NCBI GenBank assembly: GCA_964017235.1
Contig: OZ024928.1
Span: 154,280,881 to 154,344,880 of the forward strand
Direction: 5' to 3'
Source: Sabellastarte sp. h YS-2021
Taxonomy: Eukaryota > Annelida > Polychaeta > Sabellida > Sabellidae
Length of the DNA stretch: 64,000 nucleotides
The notes beneath the pieces are model-generated. The model made no database searches and was not told the DNA's origin. It saw nothing but the letters and a program-made list of their open reading frames with translations. Positions 1 to 11,676 of this stretch are shown here, one piece after another. The translations under genes and the position numbers were made by a program. Position 1 is the stretch's first letter; each line of letters starts with the position of its first letter.

Positions 1-1760
1 AACAAATTACTCTAAATGTAATAGTTTTCAAGTTACAACTGATTTACTCAACAGTGAGAACCTCAAAGGAACTATTACTCAGCTATGCAATGAGCTACAT
101 GTCTGAAATTTTACTATGTTATAGCTAACCCAAAAGTAGGTGAACAACATATTTAAGCAAACTACTGTAAATGCAATAGTTTTCAAGCTACAACTGATTT
201 ACTCAATAGTGAGAACCTGAAAATAGCTATTGCTCCGCTATGCCATGAGCTATAGGTCTGTAATTTCACTATGTTATAGCTGACCCAAAAGTAGGTGAAC
301 AATATATTTTAACAAAATACTCCAAATGCAATATTTTTCAAGTTATAGCTGATTTACTCAACAGTCAGTACCTGAGAATAGCTATTGCTCAGTTGTGCCA
401 TGAGCTATAGGTCTATAATTTCACTATGTTATAGCTGACCCAAAAGTAGCTGAATAACATATTTGCACAAATTTCTGTAAATGCAATAGTTTTCCAATTA
501 TAACTGATTTACTCAACAGTGAGAACTTCAAAGTAGCTATTACTCAGCTATGAAATGAGCCACAGGTTTGAAACTTCACTATGTTATAGCTGACCCCGAA
601 ACGGGTGAATAACATATTGAAACAAAATACTCTAAATGCAATAGTTTTCAAGTTATAAGTGATTTACTCAACAGTGATAACCTAAAAGTAGCTATTACTC
701 AGCTATGCCATGAGCTACAGGTCTGAAATTTTACTATGTTATAGCTGACCCAAAAGTAGCTGAATAACATATTTATACGAAATTCTCTAAATGCAATAGT
801 TTTTAAGTTACAAGTGATTTTACTCATGATGGAAGTTACTGAAAAGCCCAAAAGTAGCTATTACTCACTTAGCTATTGAGACAGACACCCAACTTACTCA
901 CCATATTGTAGCTATGAAAAAAGTAGCTGAACAACATATTTTAACAAAATGCTCTAAATGCAACACTTTTCAAGTTATAAGTGATTTACTCAACAGTGAT
1001 AACCTAAAAGTAGCTATTACTCAGCTATGCCATGAGCTACAGGTCTGAAATTTTACTATGTTATAGCTGACCCAAAAGTAGCTGAATAACATATTTATAC
1101 GAAATTCTCTAAATGCAATAGTTTTCAAGTTATAAGCGATTTACTCAACAGTGATAACCTAAAAGTAGCTATTACTCAGCTATGCCATGAGCTACAGGTC
1201 TGAAATTTCACTATGTTATAGCTGGGCCAAAAGTAGCTGAATAACATATTTATACGAAATTCTCTAAATGCAATAGTTTTCCATTTATACCTGATTTACT
1301 CAACAGTGAGAACTTCAAAGTAGCTATTACTCAGCTATGAAATGAGCCACAGGTCTGAAACTTCACTATGTTATAGCTGACCCCAAAATAGGTGAATAAC
1401 ATATGAAACAAATACTCTAAATGCAATAGTTTTCAAGTTATAAGTGATTTACTCAACAGTGATAACCTAAAAGTAGCTATTACTCAGCTATGCCATGAGC
1501 TACAGATCTTAAATTTTACTATGTTATAGCTGGCCCAAAAGTAGCTGAATAACATATTTATACGAAATTCTCTAAATGCAATAGTTTCTAAGTTACAAGT
1601 GATTTTACTCATAATGGAAGTTACTGAAAAGTCCAAAAGTAGCTATTACTCACTTAGCTATTGAGACAGACACCCAACTTACTCACCATATTGTAGCTAT
1701 GAAAAAAGTAGCTGAACAACATATTTTCACAAAATGCTGTAAATGCAACACTTTTGAAGT
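1..1760. repeat. Satellite array A, ~155 bp units
   Basis: About eleven units, each with the phrases TTTACTCAACAGTGA, TAGCTATTACTCAGCTATG and ACTATGTTATAGCTGACCC. Some units have longer spacers (near 820-900 and 1590-1690). The paralogous array at 38157-39420 has about four units fewer, so copy number has changed since duplication. Related but diverged units form array E (32230-33720) and, inverted, the array at 50590-51540. Confidence 0.9.
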
Positions 1761-2191
1761 TATAAGTGATTTAGTGCATGATTTCATGAATTTTAATGCA
1801 TTAAAAATTATTAAAAAAATTTATTTAAAAAAAAGTAAGAGAGATCCAGGTCTCATACTCACACAAGAGAATCTACCTCTGGCCTAGTACATATATGCAA
1901 GATATGAGAGAAATCCCTGCAATAGTCACTGAGAAAATTGTGATAAAAAGTTGAAATTTTCACACTTTTGGTGGGGGTACCCCCCTTGTAATGTCTCTAG
2001 CAAACAGACGAACAGACAGATTTGCATGCCTTGAACAATTTTTCATCCTCGATAGATAAGGTATCTTTTAAAAAAAACAGCATGTCTCTAGGCCTTGTAG
2101 TTTTTGAGAAGAAGTTGTTCACGCGGACGCGTACGCCCACGCCGCAGAGTGATGACATAATGTCAGCTGACTGACAAGTCAGCTGACATAA
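1..2191 (-). mobile_element. Helitron-like element A, copy 1 (3' part outside window)
   Basis: Tandem ~155 bp units fill about 1-1760, followed by an AT-rich tail and a unique part to 2191. The right edge carries the palindrome TGTCAGCTGACA and ends as TTATGTCAGC when read on the minus strand. The same right end and near-identical repeats recur at 37141-39817, where the insertion limits are exact, so I place this edge by comparison. The left end lies before base 1. No reading frame of credible length is present; it is a non-autonomous element. Confidence 0.7.
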
Positions 2192-2988
2192 AAATTGACA
2201 TAATATCTTTATGGCAGTGACAAGCTGTTTCATGTAAAAACAACAACAAAATGTGCTCGAATCTGAGAAAGGCTCTTATTGAGTTGCAACTTCCTCCTTA
2301 GCAAATTTTCCTTTAAATGCCTGATATATTAGTAAGACATTGATATTCATACTGACATAATATTTAGCATCAAGATTGAAAAAGTTTTTTTAAACCAAGT
2401 CGATTAATGAATTGATCTGGTTCACAAAACTTGATTTGTAAATCGATTCGGTTCACAATTTTATGATTCCTTGCACCCCTAGAAGGACTCTTCTGGTAAC
2501 AAAATTGAATTTTTAAAATTCAGACATGTGTCTTGAATTTTTGTGGAAATGAAAAATGTAATTTATTTAACTGTAAAACATACAGTGATTTTGGCAAATT
2601 TTACATCTGCTGCTTACTAAAGTTGCTTCAAAGTTGAGTTTATCATATGAAAAAGGTCTTTTATCCCTCTCATTATTGCTTCTTGGGCTTTCAACCCAAT
2701 TTTGTGGTCACACTACCCCATATATGGTGAGTCTATATTGCTAGTCAGGTTTACCCCCTGAGCCCTTCTTACGGGCCAAACTGGGGTCATAAAATAGCAG
2801 ATTTTCGGGTTTTGCCTCATATCAATTTTAAAACTACTCTTCTTACAAACTACAGCAATTATTAAATTAACCTTACACAATTTATGACCATAGAAAACAA
2901 AATAACGCTTGTATTTTTCTTTCATGTTAATGCATAGACTTCCACACTGCTTAACTTTAGCTTCATCTCTCAGTGCTGCATGTTTTTC
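2192..2988. other. Non-coding stretch with a possible hAT-like end
   Basis: No credible gene. Near 2392-2484 the minus strand starts with TAGGGGTGCAAGGAATC and then has repeats of a GAACC/AATCGATT type, which resembles a hAT terminal region. I do not see its partner end, so this is only a hint. The rest is AT-rich and featureless. Confidence 0.35.
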
Positions 2989-2989
2989 T

Positions 2990-3139
2990 TTTCAAAGTTG
3001 TCAAAGTTGGGGTTTTAAGTCCCGTTCAACAGCCAAGGTCATATTGGGACAGGTCCTCAGAATTGCCACTTGTGGGACTCGAACCCACAGAGGTGACAGC
3101 CTATGATTAGATGCCAAACTTGCTAACCACTAGGCCACC
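2990..3139 (-). mobile_element. tRNA-derived SINE
   Basis: Read on the minus strand, 3139-3064 is a tRNA-like head. It has an A box TGGCCTAGTGG (3127-3137) and a perfect B box GGTTCGAGTCC (3075-3085), the internal RNA polymerase III promoter. The putative acceptor ends do not pair properly and a non-tRNA body continues to about 2990, with a segment reading GGGACTTAAAACCCCAAC. That body is typical of invertebrate tRNA-SINEs. It is absent at the same place in ZNF units 2 and 3. Confidence 0.8.
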
Positions 3140-3224
3140 TTTTTCAACTTTATACTATAAAGCATCTAACCTTTTGGGATGTTTTGTTTTTGTTTATAGA
3201 AACATTTTTGTAGTTTGCTTTGGA

Positions 3225-3600
3225 GGTGCACGCCATTCTGTATATAACTACAAGTAAGGATACAGGACACCAATTTTTCAATAACTCTCTGTCTTTGCTC
3301 TTTTTTGGAATATATGTTACATAATACTTTGTCTAAATGATATTCTCATTGTGCCTTTTTCCAAAGCAGTGTTTATTTCTTTTAAAATCCAGACTTTCAG
3401 ACTAGGCTGGAAACTTAGAAAAATCTATATGAAACTCCTCCATACCTGGTGTTTTTATTTTTAGTGCTGTGACTTTTCCATTTGCAGAAACTCAATTATC
3501 ACCCACCTCAGATTAATCATTTGATTTAAGCCACCGTTTCCCCTTTATTGCCAGAATTCTCATTAGAACCATACAAACCAGACAAAAGGCTTAAATTTGA
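3225..3600 (-). pseudogene. LINE reverse transcriptase remnant, unit 1
   Basis: This stretch aligns by eye with 43671-44010 and 56775-57130, the better preserved LINE pieces upstream of ZNF2 and ZNF3. There the minus strand encodes L1/Tx1-like reverse transcriptase motifs. Here only the part before the catalytic domain remains and it is full of stops. Its presence in all three units means the LINE was there before the ZNF segment was duplicated. Confidence 0.55.
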
Positions 3601-4672
3601 GTCTGAGACCAGGCTAATACCTTTCGCAAAAAATCAGCTACAGGAAAGTATTTATGTTTAGACTTAATTGTCTTGATTGAGGACAAGGCTGAACTATCAA
3701 AATACACTGTAAGACATGAGGGCATTATGGTAATCCTATAAGAAATATTAGCCAAATTTTTCCACATTCTACAAAAATATAAACTACTTTAAAATGTTCC
3801 AAAATGATTAGGTTCTGTCGATAATGCAGCCAAACTCACCTAGTGGGGTTTCTTTACCTTAAAAGATAGTAAACATTCAAGCAATTAATCGTTTAAGTAA
3901 AAATATAATGGGTAAAAAGAAATTGATGGGTAAAATTCAAGCCCTGATAAATTTGTGGGGAGCAATTTCCTGATGGGCATTGTTGTAATGAACATAGTTA
4001 TTGATGGACATTTGTTTGTACATCCATGGTTTGAATGAGGAAAAGGTTGAACTGTCAGAATACACTGTAAGACATGAAGACATTATGGTAACCCTGTAGG
4101 AACTGAAAACATTTTCCATATTCTAAAAAATAAGTTTATGCATTTTTTCCCTTTTCATAAAACTTTCATCACCAAGTTAAATAACATTTTACCTTTTCCT
4201 TGAAGTACTGCACATAGTAACTTTAAAATAATGTATATAATTTTTCAATGGCAAATAATTATCAGAGCAGGAATTCCTGTCTTTGTGGTAAAGTGAGAAT
4301 GGATCAATAACAAGGTTCAGTACTGATGTATTTCAGTACTCAGCATGTGTGTTGTGTTATGAAAGGAAGTAATTGCTTTCAACAAAGAGTGGAAGGTATT
4401 CAAAAGTTGGTGATTTTCAAAACATATTTCTGTTTCTGAACACTGTGTTGAAGGTGATACTTTGTTGTGTTGGGTGTTATTTAAGAGTGAATTCAAATGT
4501 GCTAATATTATGGATGTTCTCCCTTTGTGTCTGAGTACAGATGAACAAGCAATAAGCTGATGTAAAATATAAAGTTTAACTGAAACTGATATGATATCTA
4601 CACATTAAACAACAAATATTAACCATATAGTCAAATTTAGACATGCTGAATGGAATATTTCAAATCACTGTG
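3601..4672. other. Conserved upstream segment of ZNF unit 1
   Basis: Non-coding sequence shared with 44010-45115 (unit 2) and 57130-58225 (unit 3). A sub-segment with TGTAAGACATGAGG and CATTATGGTAA occurs twice in each unit (about 3700 and 4060 here). A block near 4320-4540 is nearly unchanged among units and could hold regulatory sequence, but no specific site can be named. The final bases, ATCACTGTG at 4664-4672, are one copy of the MITE target duplication. Confidence 0.5.
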
Positions 4673-5161
4673 TAGACCGAGTTTCCGTCCCGTCGCCAAT
4701 TGCTATTGATGTACTGATGGACACAATGGCGAGGGACAGAGCTCACATGTACCTGTTTTCTGTGTAAATTTTGAACGGCATATTTCTAGACATATTACAA
4801 CAAGTATAAAGTGTTATTTGAATTATTTTTTTATATTTATGTGCCGTTCACTAATATTTAAATGCTAAACAAACTGGCATGCATGTATATCAACCTGTTT
4901 TAAAATGTAAACAAACCGTCAATAGTGCATAGTTATCTATAAAAGAAATTTTTTGCTTGTAAAAGCAGTTTAGTTAAACAGCATATGTAATGTAAACCGG
5001 ATACAGCGACTTGGACATAATAATTACTTTTTAAAGTAAATGAAATAATTTCCCATAGTTTGAGATTTACACAGAAAACAAGTACATGGGAACTCTGTCC
5101 CTCGCCATTGTGTCCCTCAACATATCAATAACAATTGGCGATGTGACAGAAACTCGGTCTA
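4673..5161. mobile_element. MULE-like MITE with 9-bp target duplication
   Basis: About 95 bp of each end is an imperfect inverted repeat, starting TAGACCGAGTTTC on both strands and including CACAATGGCGAGGGACAGA. ATCACTGTG flanks both sides (4664-4672 and 5162-5170). ZNF units 2 and 3 have the uninterrupted site near 45113 and 58228. A 9-bp duplication with long TIRs is the usual signature of Mutator-like elements; the superfamily is inference. The 489 bp hold no gene. Confidence 0.85.
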
Positions 5162-5170
5162 ATCACTGTG

Positions 5171-5479
5171 GCTTTTTGAAAGGTAGTGTAATGCAATATA
5201 TTATGTGGATCATGTGGATCTTTAGACGGTGATATAAACATTAAAATGACTTTATACTTTAACTGAAGAACATTCTTATATTTGGCCAAAATATTGATGA
5301 AACAGGAGTATTTTAAAGCAGTAAAATATATAGTTACATCACTGTTGATCCCTTGTTTTTTTTAAATTTACAAACTACTGTATTGTTTGCTTGTTTGGAA
5401 TATTCTAGTAAAGAGGTGCAACATTATTATAAACATAAAACACCTGAACATTTGTTGATTAAATAACTTCAAATTAAAT
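5171..5479 (+). promoter_or_regulatory. ZNF1 proximal upstream / 5' UTR
   Basis: This 300 bp corresponds to 45455-45648 plus part of 45120-45240 upstream of ZNF2. The last 90 bases before the ATG are almost identical in ZNF1 and ZNF2, while ZNF3 is different there. No clear TATA box or splice site decides the transcript start. It is presumed 5' UTR and promoter by position only. Confidence 0.4.
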
Positions 5480-6484
5480 ATGAATGAACCAGAGAACATA
5501 AAACCACTGTGTGAAAGCGAGACCTCGGACACAGCAACAACCACCCCCACAGATTTACAAAGGAAGCATGCTACACAAGGTCTACCATGGTGCTCCATCT
5601 GCAAGAAATTCTTCACATCGGAAAACCATGTCAAAGTACACACTTTCATAGAAGTTGAAGAGGAATTGTTCAGATGTCACTTATGTCATGTAAGCTTCCC
5701 AGATTACTCAAAGTTGCAGGATCATAAGTTGATTCATAAGAATCAAATCTACAGGTGCACTGAATGTCCCAGGACTTACATGCAACCATGTGGATTGAGG
5801 CAACATATGAAAATTCACTCAAAAGAGAAGAACTTTCAATGTCTGTTGTGCGAGAAGGCATTCATCACAAAAGCTGAGTTGAAAAGACACACATTTCGTC
5901 ATACAGCAGAAAAGCCACATACTTGCACCATATGTAAGAAATTATTTGCTGTTCCAAATACCCTGAAGACACACATGTTAGTGCACAGTGAGGAAAAATC
6001 GTATAAGTGTGACACATGCGGGAACACATTTAACAGTAAAAAAAACCTGAAAAACCATCAAGTGATACATCTGGAGAAGAAGCCACATTGCTGTGAGTTA
6101 TGTGACAAGTCTTACTCTCGTGCAGGTAATTTGAAAAAGCATATTAAACGATGTCATACAGACATCAATCCACTCTTTTGTAAAGTCTGCTTAAAGGCAA
6201 TTAACACTAAGGTAAACATGAAGATTCACATGTTGACACACACAGATTTCACAGATGACTCCAGGATACAGAAACAGAACCACAGCAACTCAAACAAGAG
6301 GTTTAAATGCACAGTTTGTGCTAAAACATTTACTCACATACGCAATATCAAACTGCATATGATCAGAATACATCCACCAGAAGAATGGGAAATAGAAGCA
6401 GACGCAAACACTGATTTAGAATCAGATACATTAGAAACAAGTGAAGATATAGATACTGATGACGTAAACTCAAATATTAACTAG
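5480..6484 (+). CDS. C2H2 zinc-finger protein, copy 1 (ZNF1), 334 aa
   Basis: A probable nuclear DNA-binding protein. Eight C2H2 fingers fit C-x2-C-x12-H-x3/4-H: residues 66-86, 93-113, 121-141, 149-169, 177-197, 205-226, 234-254 and 277-298. A degenerate finger lies at 38-54: its cysteines are fine but the last histidine is missing. The tail (from 300) is acidic and Ser/Thr-rich. The start is the ATG shared by all three paralogues with the same N-terminal residues. Compared with copy 2 it has lost linker glycines (SKEK, TAEK) and the core Phe of finger 8 (Ile). It is also shortened at the C-terminus: a mobile element begins at 6481 and supplies the TAG stop. It appears intronless, though upstream exons cannot be excluded. 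Target genes are unknown. It may be drifting towards a pseudogene. Confidence 0.85.
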   Translation: MNEPENIKPLCESETSDTATTTPTDLQRKHATQGLPWCSICKKFFTSENHVKVHTFIEVEEELFRCHLCHVSFPDYSKLQDHKLIHKNQIYRCTECPRTYMQPCGLRQHMKIHSKEKNFQCLLCEKAFITKAELKRHTFRHTAEKPHTCTICKKLFAVPNTLKTHMLVHSEEKSYKCDTCGNTFNSKKNLKNHQVIHLEKKPHCCELCDKSYSRAGNLKKHIKRCHTDINPLFCKVCLKAINTKVNMKIHMLTHTDFTDDSRIQKQNHSNSNKRFKCTVCAKTFTHIRNIKLHMIRIHPPEEWEIEADANTDLESDTLETSEDIDTDDVNSNIN

Positions 6485-6694
6485 AAATAGGACGCCCTGT
6501 TGGTAGTAGCTGCAACATATGAATAGAAACAGGATAGCATAGAAGAACACACATTATCATGTGTGATGTCCACCCCATGAACCTTTTGCCAAAATTGTAC
6601 AGTAGTCTTACAAGACCTTGTTTCATTTGTGAAATATATCAATGATGGTTAAATATTTATTAGTGTACATGTAAATTGTTTCAGCTTCATGCCT

Positions 6695-9030
6695 TTTTGC
6701 ATCGGTTGGGTCGAAAATTTTGACGAAATCACTCTATCTTGCACGGTTAAGAAGATAGAAGCAAATTTCTGTTTTTCTGTTTTTGGCAAAAATTTGAAAA
6801 TTCAAAATGGCCTCCATTTTTGGGAAGAGGAAAATTTTTTGAAAATTGCCAAGAGTACATTTCTTAGGTACCCTATGGGTCGAAAATTTGACCGAAATAA
6901 CTCTATTTTGCACGGCTAAGGCAAATTTGTGTTTTTCCATTTTGGGCCAAAATTCGAAAAAATCTCGCACGGTTAAGGAGATAGAAGAAAATTCGTGTTT
7001 TGCCATTTTTGGCAAAAATTCGAAAATTCAAAATGGCCGCCATTTTTGGGGAGGGGAAAATTTTTTAAAAATTGCAAAGAGTACAATGCTCAGATACCCT
7101 ATGGGTCGAGAATTTTGACGAAATCGATCTATCTTGCACGGTTAAGGAGATAGAAGCATTTTTGTGTTTTGCCATTTTTGACAAAAATTCGAAAATTCAA
7201 AATGGCTGCCATTTTTTGAGAAGGGGAAAATTTTTTGAAAATTGCAAAGAGTACATTACTTAGATACCCTGTGGGTCGAAAATTTCAACAAAATCGCTAT
7301 ATCTCGCATGGTTAAGGAGATAAGGAAATTCTTGTTTTGCCATTTTTGGCAAAAATTCGAAAATTCAAAATGGCCGCCATTTTTGGGGAGGGGAAGTTTT
7401 TTTGAAAATTGCAAAGAGTACATTACTTAGATACCCTGTGGGTCGAAAATTTCGACAAAATCGCTATATCTCGCATGGTTAAGGAGATAAGGAAATTCTT
7501 GTTTTGCCATTTTTGGCAAAAATTCGAAAATTCAAAATGGCCGCCATTTTTGGGGAGGGGAAGTTTTTTTGAAAATTGCAAAGATTACATTCCTTAAATA
7601 CCCTGTGGGTCGAAAATTTCAACGAAATCGCTCTATCTCGCACGGTTAAGGAGATAGAAGCAAATTTGTGTTTTTGCCATTTTTGGCAAAAATTCGAAAA
7701 TTCAAAATGGACGCCATTTTTGGGGAAGGGAACATTTTTTCAAAATTGCAAAGATTACATTCCTTAGATACCCTGTGGGTCAAAAATTTCGACGAAATTG
7801 CTCTATCTCACACAGTTAAGGAGATAGAAGCAAATTCGTGTTTTTGCCATTTTGGGCAAAAATTCGAAAATTCAAAATGGCCGCCATTTTTGGGGAGGGG
7901 AAATTTTTTTGAAAATTGCAAAGATTACATTCCTTAGATAGCCTGTGGGTCGAAAATTTCGACGAAATCGCTCTATCTCGCACGGTTAAGGAGATAGAAG
8001 CAAATTAGTGTTTTGCCATTTTTGGCAAAAATTCGAAAATTCAAAATGGCCGCCATTTTTGGGGAAGGGAAAATTTTTTGAAAATTGCAAAGATTACATT
8101 CCTTAGATACCCTGTGGGTCGAAAATTTCGACGAAATCGCTCTATCTCGCACGGTTAAGGAGATAGAAGCAAATTTGTGTTTTGCCATTTTTGGCAAAAA
8201 TTCGAAAATTCAAAATGGCCGCCATTTTTGGGGAGGGGAAATTTTTTTGAAAATTGCTAAGAATACAATGCTCAGATACCCTGTGGGTCGAAAATTTCGA
8301 CGAAATCGCTCTATCTCGCACGGTTAAGGAGATGGAAGCAAATTTGTGTTTTGCCATTTTTGGCAAAAATTCGAAAATTCAAAATGGCCGCCATTTTTGG
8401 GGAGGGGAAAATTTTTTGAAAATTTCAAAGATTACATTCCTTAGATACCCTGTGGGTCGAAAATTTCGACGAAATCGCTCTATCTCACACGGTTAAGGAG
8501 ATGGAAGTAAATTTGTGTTTTGCCATTTTTGGCAAAAATTCGAAAATTCAAAATGGCCGCCATTTTTGGGGAGGGGAAAATTTTTTGAAAATTGCCAAGA
8601 TTACATTCCTGAGATACCCTGTGGGTCGAAAATTTCGACGAAATCGCTCTATCTCGCACGGTTAAGGAGATGGAAGCAAATTTGTGTTTTGCCATTTTTG
8701 GCAAAAATTCGAAAATTCAAAATGGCCGCCATTTTTGGGGAGGGGAAATTTTTTTGAAAATTGCTAAGAATACAATGCTCAGATACCCTGTGGGTCGAAA
8801 ATTTCGACGAAATCGCTCTATCTCGCACGGTTAAGGAGATGGAAGCAAATTTGTGTTTTGCCATTTTTGGCAAAAATTCGAAAATTCAAAATGGCCGCCA
8901 TTTTTGGGGAGGGGAAAATTTTTTGAAAATTGCAAAGAGTACATTCCTTAGATACCCTGTGGGTCGAAAATTTCGACGAAATCGCTCTATCTCGCACGGT
9001 TTAGGAGATATGAGCACATTTGCCTTTTTC
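6695..9030. repeat. Satellite array B, ~167-169 bp units
   Basis: About fourteen units, the later ones nearly identical. Each has GGTCGAAAATTTCGACGAAA, CTCTATCTCGCACGGTTAAG and the dyad AAAATGGCCGCCATTTTTGG followed by GGGGAGGGG. The first units are the most diverged. Short reading frames run through the units in every frame because stops are rare in this repeat; they are not genes. The same family forms a foldback at 28800-29800, and diverged units occur at 50190-50580, 51640-51890 and 61070-61500. Confidence 0.92.
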
Positions 9031-9404
9031 AGTATTCAAAATAGCTAATTACTCATTTATTTAATTAATTACTCACTCATCTATGAAGCAATTCCCCCCA
9101 ATCCCATACAAGCTATTAACCCAATGAACATCCATACCAAATTTCAGAAAGCTAGGCTTAATAGCATTCCTTAAAATGTCTGGAAACCAAAGAGCTACTC
9201 AAAAGTAGAAAGTAGCTATTACTCAGTTAGCTATAGAGCTATCATCACCAAAAACAATCCCATACAAGCTATTAACCCAATAAACCTGCATGCCAAATTT
9301 GGTAAAGATAGGATAAGAACTGTTGCCTAAAATGTCTGGAAACCAAGTGGGACGCCAGTGGGGTGGACATAATAAGTGAATGGGAAAATCAAGATTACTC
9401 TTTT
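9031..9404. repeat. Diverged array A/E-like spacer
   Basis: Two loose repeats with TAGCTATTACTCAGTTAGC and CATACAAGCTATTAACCCAAT, distantly like arrays A and E. No gene. Confidence 0.5.
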
Positions 9405-9935
9405 ATATCCAGTCAAAACCACTTTTAAGTTTGGCTATCCTCATTTGACCTTGAAGGATGGGCCCAAGGTCAAATATGACCACATCAGAAGATTTCTAGC
9501 TTATGATTTCCTATAGGTTGGTTTACATTTCAAACCTCTAGGACCAATAATAAACAAGTTATAAGCCCTTTTAAATTTGGCTATCCTCATTTGAACTGGA
9601 AGGAGGGGACAAAGGTCAAATCTGACCAAATCAGAAGATTCCTAGCCCATGATTTCCTAAAAGTTGTTTTCACATTGCAAACCTCTAGTACTAATAATAA
9701 GCGAGTTATAAGCACTTTTAAATTTGGCTATCCTCGTTTGACCTTGAAGGAGGGTCTTAAGGTCAAATATGACCACATCAGAAGATTCCTAACCCATGAT
9801 TTTCTATAGGTTGTTTTCACATTGCAAACCTCTCGGACCAATAAAAAGCGAGTTTCAAGCACTATTAAATTTGGCTATCCTCATTTGACCTTGAAGGAGT
9901 GGCCCAAGGTCAAATCTGACCACATCAGAAGATTC
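9405..9935. repeat. Satellite array C, short block (3-4 units)
   Basis: Units of about 150 bp with TTTGGCTATCCTC, TTTGACCTTGAAGGAGG and CCATGATTTCCTATAGGTTG. It is the same family as the large array at 12540-15950. After 9935 the sequence passes into the element's 5' terminal region. Confidence 0.85.
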
Positions 9936-10009
9936 CTAAATCTCTCCGGATGTGGGCGCTGATGATGACCATGCATGACCCATAGTATCCCCGCTTTTCG
10001 AGGAAACAA

Positions 10010-10740
10010 TCAACAGGCTGGCATTTTATCAAACCTGTATTTGTAAAACTTGCAACCTTTTGGTTTAGTTTTGCTATAAGATATTCATTTCAATATGTGT
10101 GAAAAATTTTAGATTCTAAATGCATAAGACACATTTGCCTATTAAAGTCACCACTTTCAAAAATCTACCTTTTTGTAACTGTTTTACAATAATTATAGTG
10201 TTCAAAGGTATAAAACTTTGATGACGATTTTTATATCAAAGAATAATTTCAACTTTTAAAAAAAATTTAAATTTAAGTTGCAGATACTTTTTAGCTCTGT
10301 GTATTCTGTATAAAGTATTGTCTGGAACCACATTAACACATAATTATGGAAAGTATTAAAGGAAATACTTTAGGTGTTTTTCCAGGTCAATTCATCAATT
10401 GTTGTATTTAAATCTCTTTTCCATTTTTGTTCATTGTGTTTTATTAGTAAATTGTATACAACAGAGGTCCCATGCACCTCTTTTGGATTTAAATAATATC
10501 TTAACATGGTTTGGAATAAAGGTCTATCACACCGAATCATACTGAAACTGTGTTTCTTGAGAAAGTACTGAATATTGAGCTTTAACGCAGATAATTTAGG
10601 AAATTGATGTGTCCAATTCCACAGACCATCTGAATTGTATTTTTTTGTCAGAAAGCTATCTTTACTATCTACACAGAGATTGTTTGTGTTCCTTTGTTAT
10701 ACCAATATGTAAAGAATAGATCTGATGAAATTAGATGATT
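10010..10740 (-). pseudogene. LINE ORF2 C-terminal part, unit 1
   Basis: On the minus strand, 10700-10400 translates to a recognisable LINE region after the reverse transcriptase: phrases such as LFQTMLRYYLNPKEVHG and VVYNLL, then residues resembling WFQTILY. Frames are interrupted. The same sequence is found at 47213-54950, where it is split by three large insertions. Together the two copies show what was host and what was inserted. The family resembles L1/Tx1-type LINEs. Confidence 0.65.
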
Positions 10741-11676
10741 GTACTAGGGGTGGCACAACTAGCCGGCTAATCAATAATGGTTAGAATAGTGTTATTAACC
10801 GGTGTAAAAGACAATCCAACCCCTCAGAGTGGAGAATTTCCTTACAAATTCTACCCCTAACCAGGAAATCCTACCCCCACCTCTTCAAACTGAAACTTCT
10901 TCAGAGTTAAGATGAAAGTCTTTAAATTCTTGGTTAATTTTATTTACATAAACCAACATATACATTATTAAATTAACATAAATCAACACAATATGTACAA
11001 TTAAATTCACCAAAAAATAAATCACCTTATTATTAGGCACACTATTCATTCACACAAAAGCGGCTATACTTTAAAGCACATATATACCAGAGTACACTTT
11101 AAAGGCCTAAGCACATAGCAGATTTAATATAAGGGGTTTGCAATTGTGATTACATGGGTTACATTTAAAGAGTGGACATTAACTGGTGCCCTTTGATCAA
11201 TTAATACAAGAATTCAATAGAATTGTACTGTGTCACCAGCTTTGGTTAAAGACTGAAGCGGATGAAATTCAAAAGGATAAAAATTATTGCCAGGTGTTGC
11301 CGAAAAGCTAATCAGCTGCAGTCTATGTAGGGGTAAGGAAAGCAAAGAACCCATAAAAATATTTATAAGACCAAGAAACAGAAAAAAGTGTTGCCATGGC
11401 AACAAGTATCGTTAAAAGGCTAATCAGCTCCAATCCATGCAGGGGTTTGGAATACTAAGAACTCCCCAAAAGATACTAAAGCCCAAGAAACATGAAAAAG
11501 TGTTTCCATGGCAAACACTTGTTGCCAGATATTGCCAAGAAAGCAATCACACACAAACTTTCATGCCATTAGACCTCCACACCAAATTTAGCTGAGACAC
11601 ATAAAATACTGTACCTGTAAATGAGTAGCAATAAAGGGTGATTCAGATGGAAAATAAAAATAATATCCATGTCCAG
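10741..11676. other. Non-coding, repeat-derived spacer
   Basis: At 10745 the sequence AGGGGTGGCACAACTAG looks like a hAT terminus without a visible partner. From about 11190 to 11530 there are two units with GTTGCCATGGCAACA or its variant, related to the 156-bp array at 53590-54650. The segment 11669-11676 is ATGTCCAG, one copy of the hAT target duplication. No gene is visible. Confidence 0.45.

Larger units (their letters stand above)
6481..10009 (-). mobile_element. Helitron-like composite element with arrays B and C
   Basis: Read on the minus strand, the 3' end is CTAG at 6481-6484, followed by host T. The 5' end is TTGTTTCCTCG at 10009, with a palindromic GCGGGGATAC region behind it. The first ~230 bases (CTAGAAATAGGACGCCC onward) recur at 28596-28815 in another context, so 6481 is a true end. 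Host bases at the two edges are A and T, as for Helitron insertions. Whether arrays B and C belong to one element or two nested ones is not settled. It has no coding capacity. Confidence 0.6.

Noticed and set aside
3064..3139. tRNA gene
   Set aside because: A and B boxes are good, but the acceptor arms do not pair and a SINE body follows.
6689..9048. Chains of 60-95 codon open frames with similar residues on both strands
   Set aside because: They are translations of array B units in every frame; no start context, no domain, and frames change with unit length.
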